Part shown: piece after piece, positions 15,836 through 16,304 of the stretch
How positions within the stretch are numbered: position 1 is the stretch's first letter
How the letters are laid out: every line of letters starts with the position of its first letter
From: Syntrophomonadaceae bacterium
Lineage (GTDB): Bacteria > Bacillota > Dethiobacteria > DTU022
Reading direction: 5' to 3'
Length of the DNA stretch: 16,304 nucleotides
NCBI GenBank assembly: GCA_007136055.1
Contig: SLHT01000038.1
Span: 1 to 16,304, forward strand
Made by a program: the position numbers and the translations under genes
Notes under the pieces: model-generated
Told to the model about the DNA's origin: nothing
What the model saw: only the letters and a program-made list of their open reading frames with translations
Databases searched by the model: none

Positions 15836-15907
15836 GACAGGCGAACATGGAAATCAGCATGTCTGTGCAAATATAGAGCAACCCGTCAACTTAAACTCTA
15901 TCCCCGG

Positions 15908-15937
15908 AAGCATTTATCCAACTAATGCTTGCTTTTT
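15908..15937 (+). promoter_or_regulatory. Terminator-like hairpin in the rpsT leader
   Basis: AAGCATT (15908-15914) and AATGCTT (15924-15930) form a perfect 7-bp stem with a nine-base loop, followed two bases later by TTTTT (15933-15937). It resembles a weak intrinsic terminator inside the rpsT leader, 55 bases before the start codon. A second AATGCTT at 15961-15967, just before the AAAGGAGG site, could compete for the same AAGCATT arm. The stem is AT-rich, so its strength is uncertain. Confidence 0.4.
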
Positions 15938-15992
15938 AGAGGCAGTAATGGTAATATTTTAATGCTTAAAGAAGAGAAAGGAGGTTATAAGT

Positions 15993-16262
15993 TTGCCTAA
16001 TATTAAATCGGCTGCAAAACGAGTCAGACAAAATTTGAAACGTGAAGACCGCAACCGGCGGATCAAAAGTATGCTCAAAAATTCCATTCGCCGTTTTGAA
16101 GAATCTTTGGAAAGCGGAGACCGTGAAGAGGCCAGGGTTAATTTGGATGCAGCAGTCCGCCAGCTTGACAAGGCGGCAGCTAAAGGAATTGTGCATAAAA
16201 ATAACGCGGCCCGCAAGAAATCACACCTGAATAGAATTTTTCATAAGAGTGAAGCCGTATAG
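15993..16262 (+). CDS. rpsT: 30S ribosomal protein S20
   Basis: S20 binds 16S rRNA early in assembly of the small subunit. The 89-residue protein is short, highly basic and helical, with the family N-terminus MPNIKSAAKRVRQNLK and the conserved C-terminal GIVHKNNAARKKSHLNRIF. The start codon is TTG at 15993-15995, supported by AAAGGAGG eight bases upstream; the proline after the first residue is typical of S20. In E. coli S20 also uses a rare start codon and regulates its own translation, so the TTG and the long leader with a hairpin fit possible autoregulation (inference). It has its own promoter, divergent from nnr. The last 42 bases of the window, after its stop, hold nothing I can identify. 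Confidence 0.97.
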   Translation: MPNIKSAAKRVRQNLKREDRNRRIKSMLKNSIRRFEESLESGDREEARVNLDAAVRQLDKAAAKGIVHKNNAARKKSHLNRIFHKSEAV

Positions 16263-16304
16263 TTTTCTTTAGAATCAAGACAATCAGAAATTAAACCGAT
16301 CAAT

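Noticed and set aside
15748..15992. Clear promoter for nnr on the minus strand
   Set aside because: A TATAAA lies opposite the rpsT -10 and a TTGCAA/TAAAAT pair exists, but the first lacks a -35 and the second has a 19-base spacer, so neither is convincing.

Overview
The window looks like chromosomal DNA of a low-to-moderate GC Gram-positive anaerobe (Bacillota, probably class Clostridia). This is inferred from strong AGGAGG-type ribosome-binding sites, frequent TTG and GTG starts, a GatCAB amidotransferase operon, a YhaO/YhaN-type nuclease-ATPase pair, sigma-A-like promoters and rpsT. It is not proven by a phylogenetic marker. Most genes are housekeeping; no phage, IS transposase, CRISPR array, tRNA or rRNA gene was seen.

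Layout. Positions 1-92 hold a perfect 34-bp inverted repeat built from GGGACAG units, against the window edge. Minus-strand block A follows: gatC, gatA, gatB, purA, an unrecognised four-helix membrane protein, an SbcD/YhaO-like metallophosphoesterase and a YhaN-like ATPase (transcribed from about 8982 down to 92). GatCAB makes Gln-tRNA(Gln) and/or Asn-tRNA(Asn) by transamidation, PurA commits IMP to AMP, and the last two genes probably form a DNA-processing complex. A consensus promoter (8989-9017) drives the block. Between it and gatC lies a structured leader with an intrinsic terminator (8846-8876), so the operon is probably controlled by attenuation.

Divergently on the plus strand lies a single FAD-dependent geranylgeranyl-reductase-family gene (9164-10375) with an extended -10 promoter. 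Its 3' end overlaps alr tail to tail by 48 bases.

Minus-strand block B (15747 down to 10328) is nnr, an acyl-CoA dehydrogenase, hom and alr: NAD(P)HX repair, acyl-CoA oxidation, threonine/methionine precursor synthesis and D-alanine supply. Short gaps of 21, 21 and 61 bases suggest one transcript. At the right end rpsT (S20) is divergent on the plus strand, with its own TTGACA promoter and a leader of about 150 nt that holds a terminator-like hairpin.

Several starts were set downstream of the longest reading frame because the ribosome-binding site and family alignment demand it: gatA 8447, gatC 8813, alr 11524 and the acyl-CoA dehydrogenase GTG at 14135. The most interesting items are the gatC leader switch, the GGGACAG inverted repeat and the acyl-CoA dehydrogenase lacking the usual catalytic glutamate. 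All structures were found by eye; no folding, alignment or database search was run.
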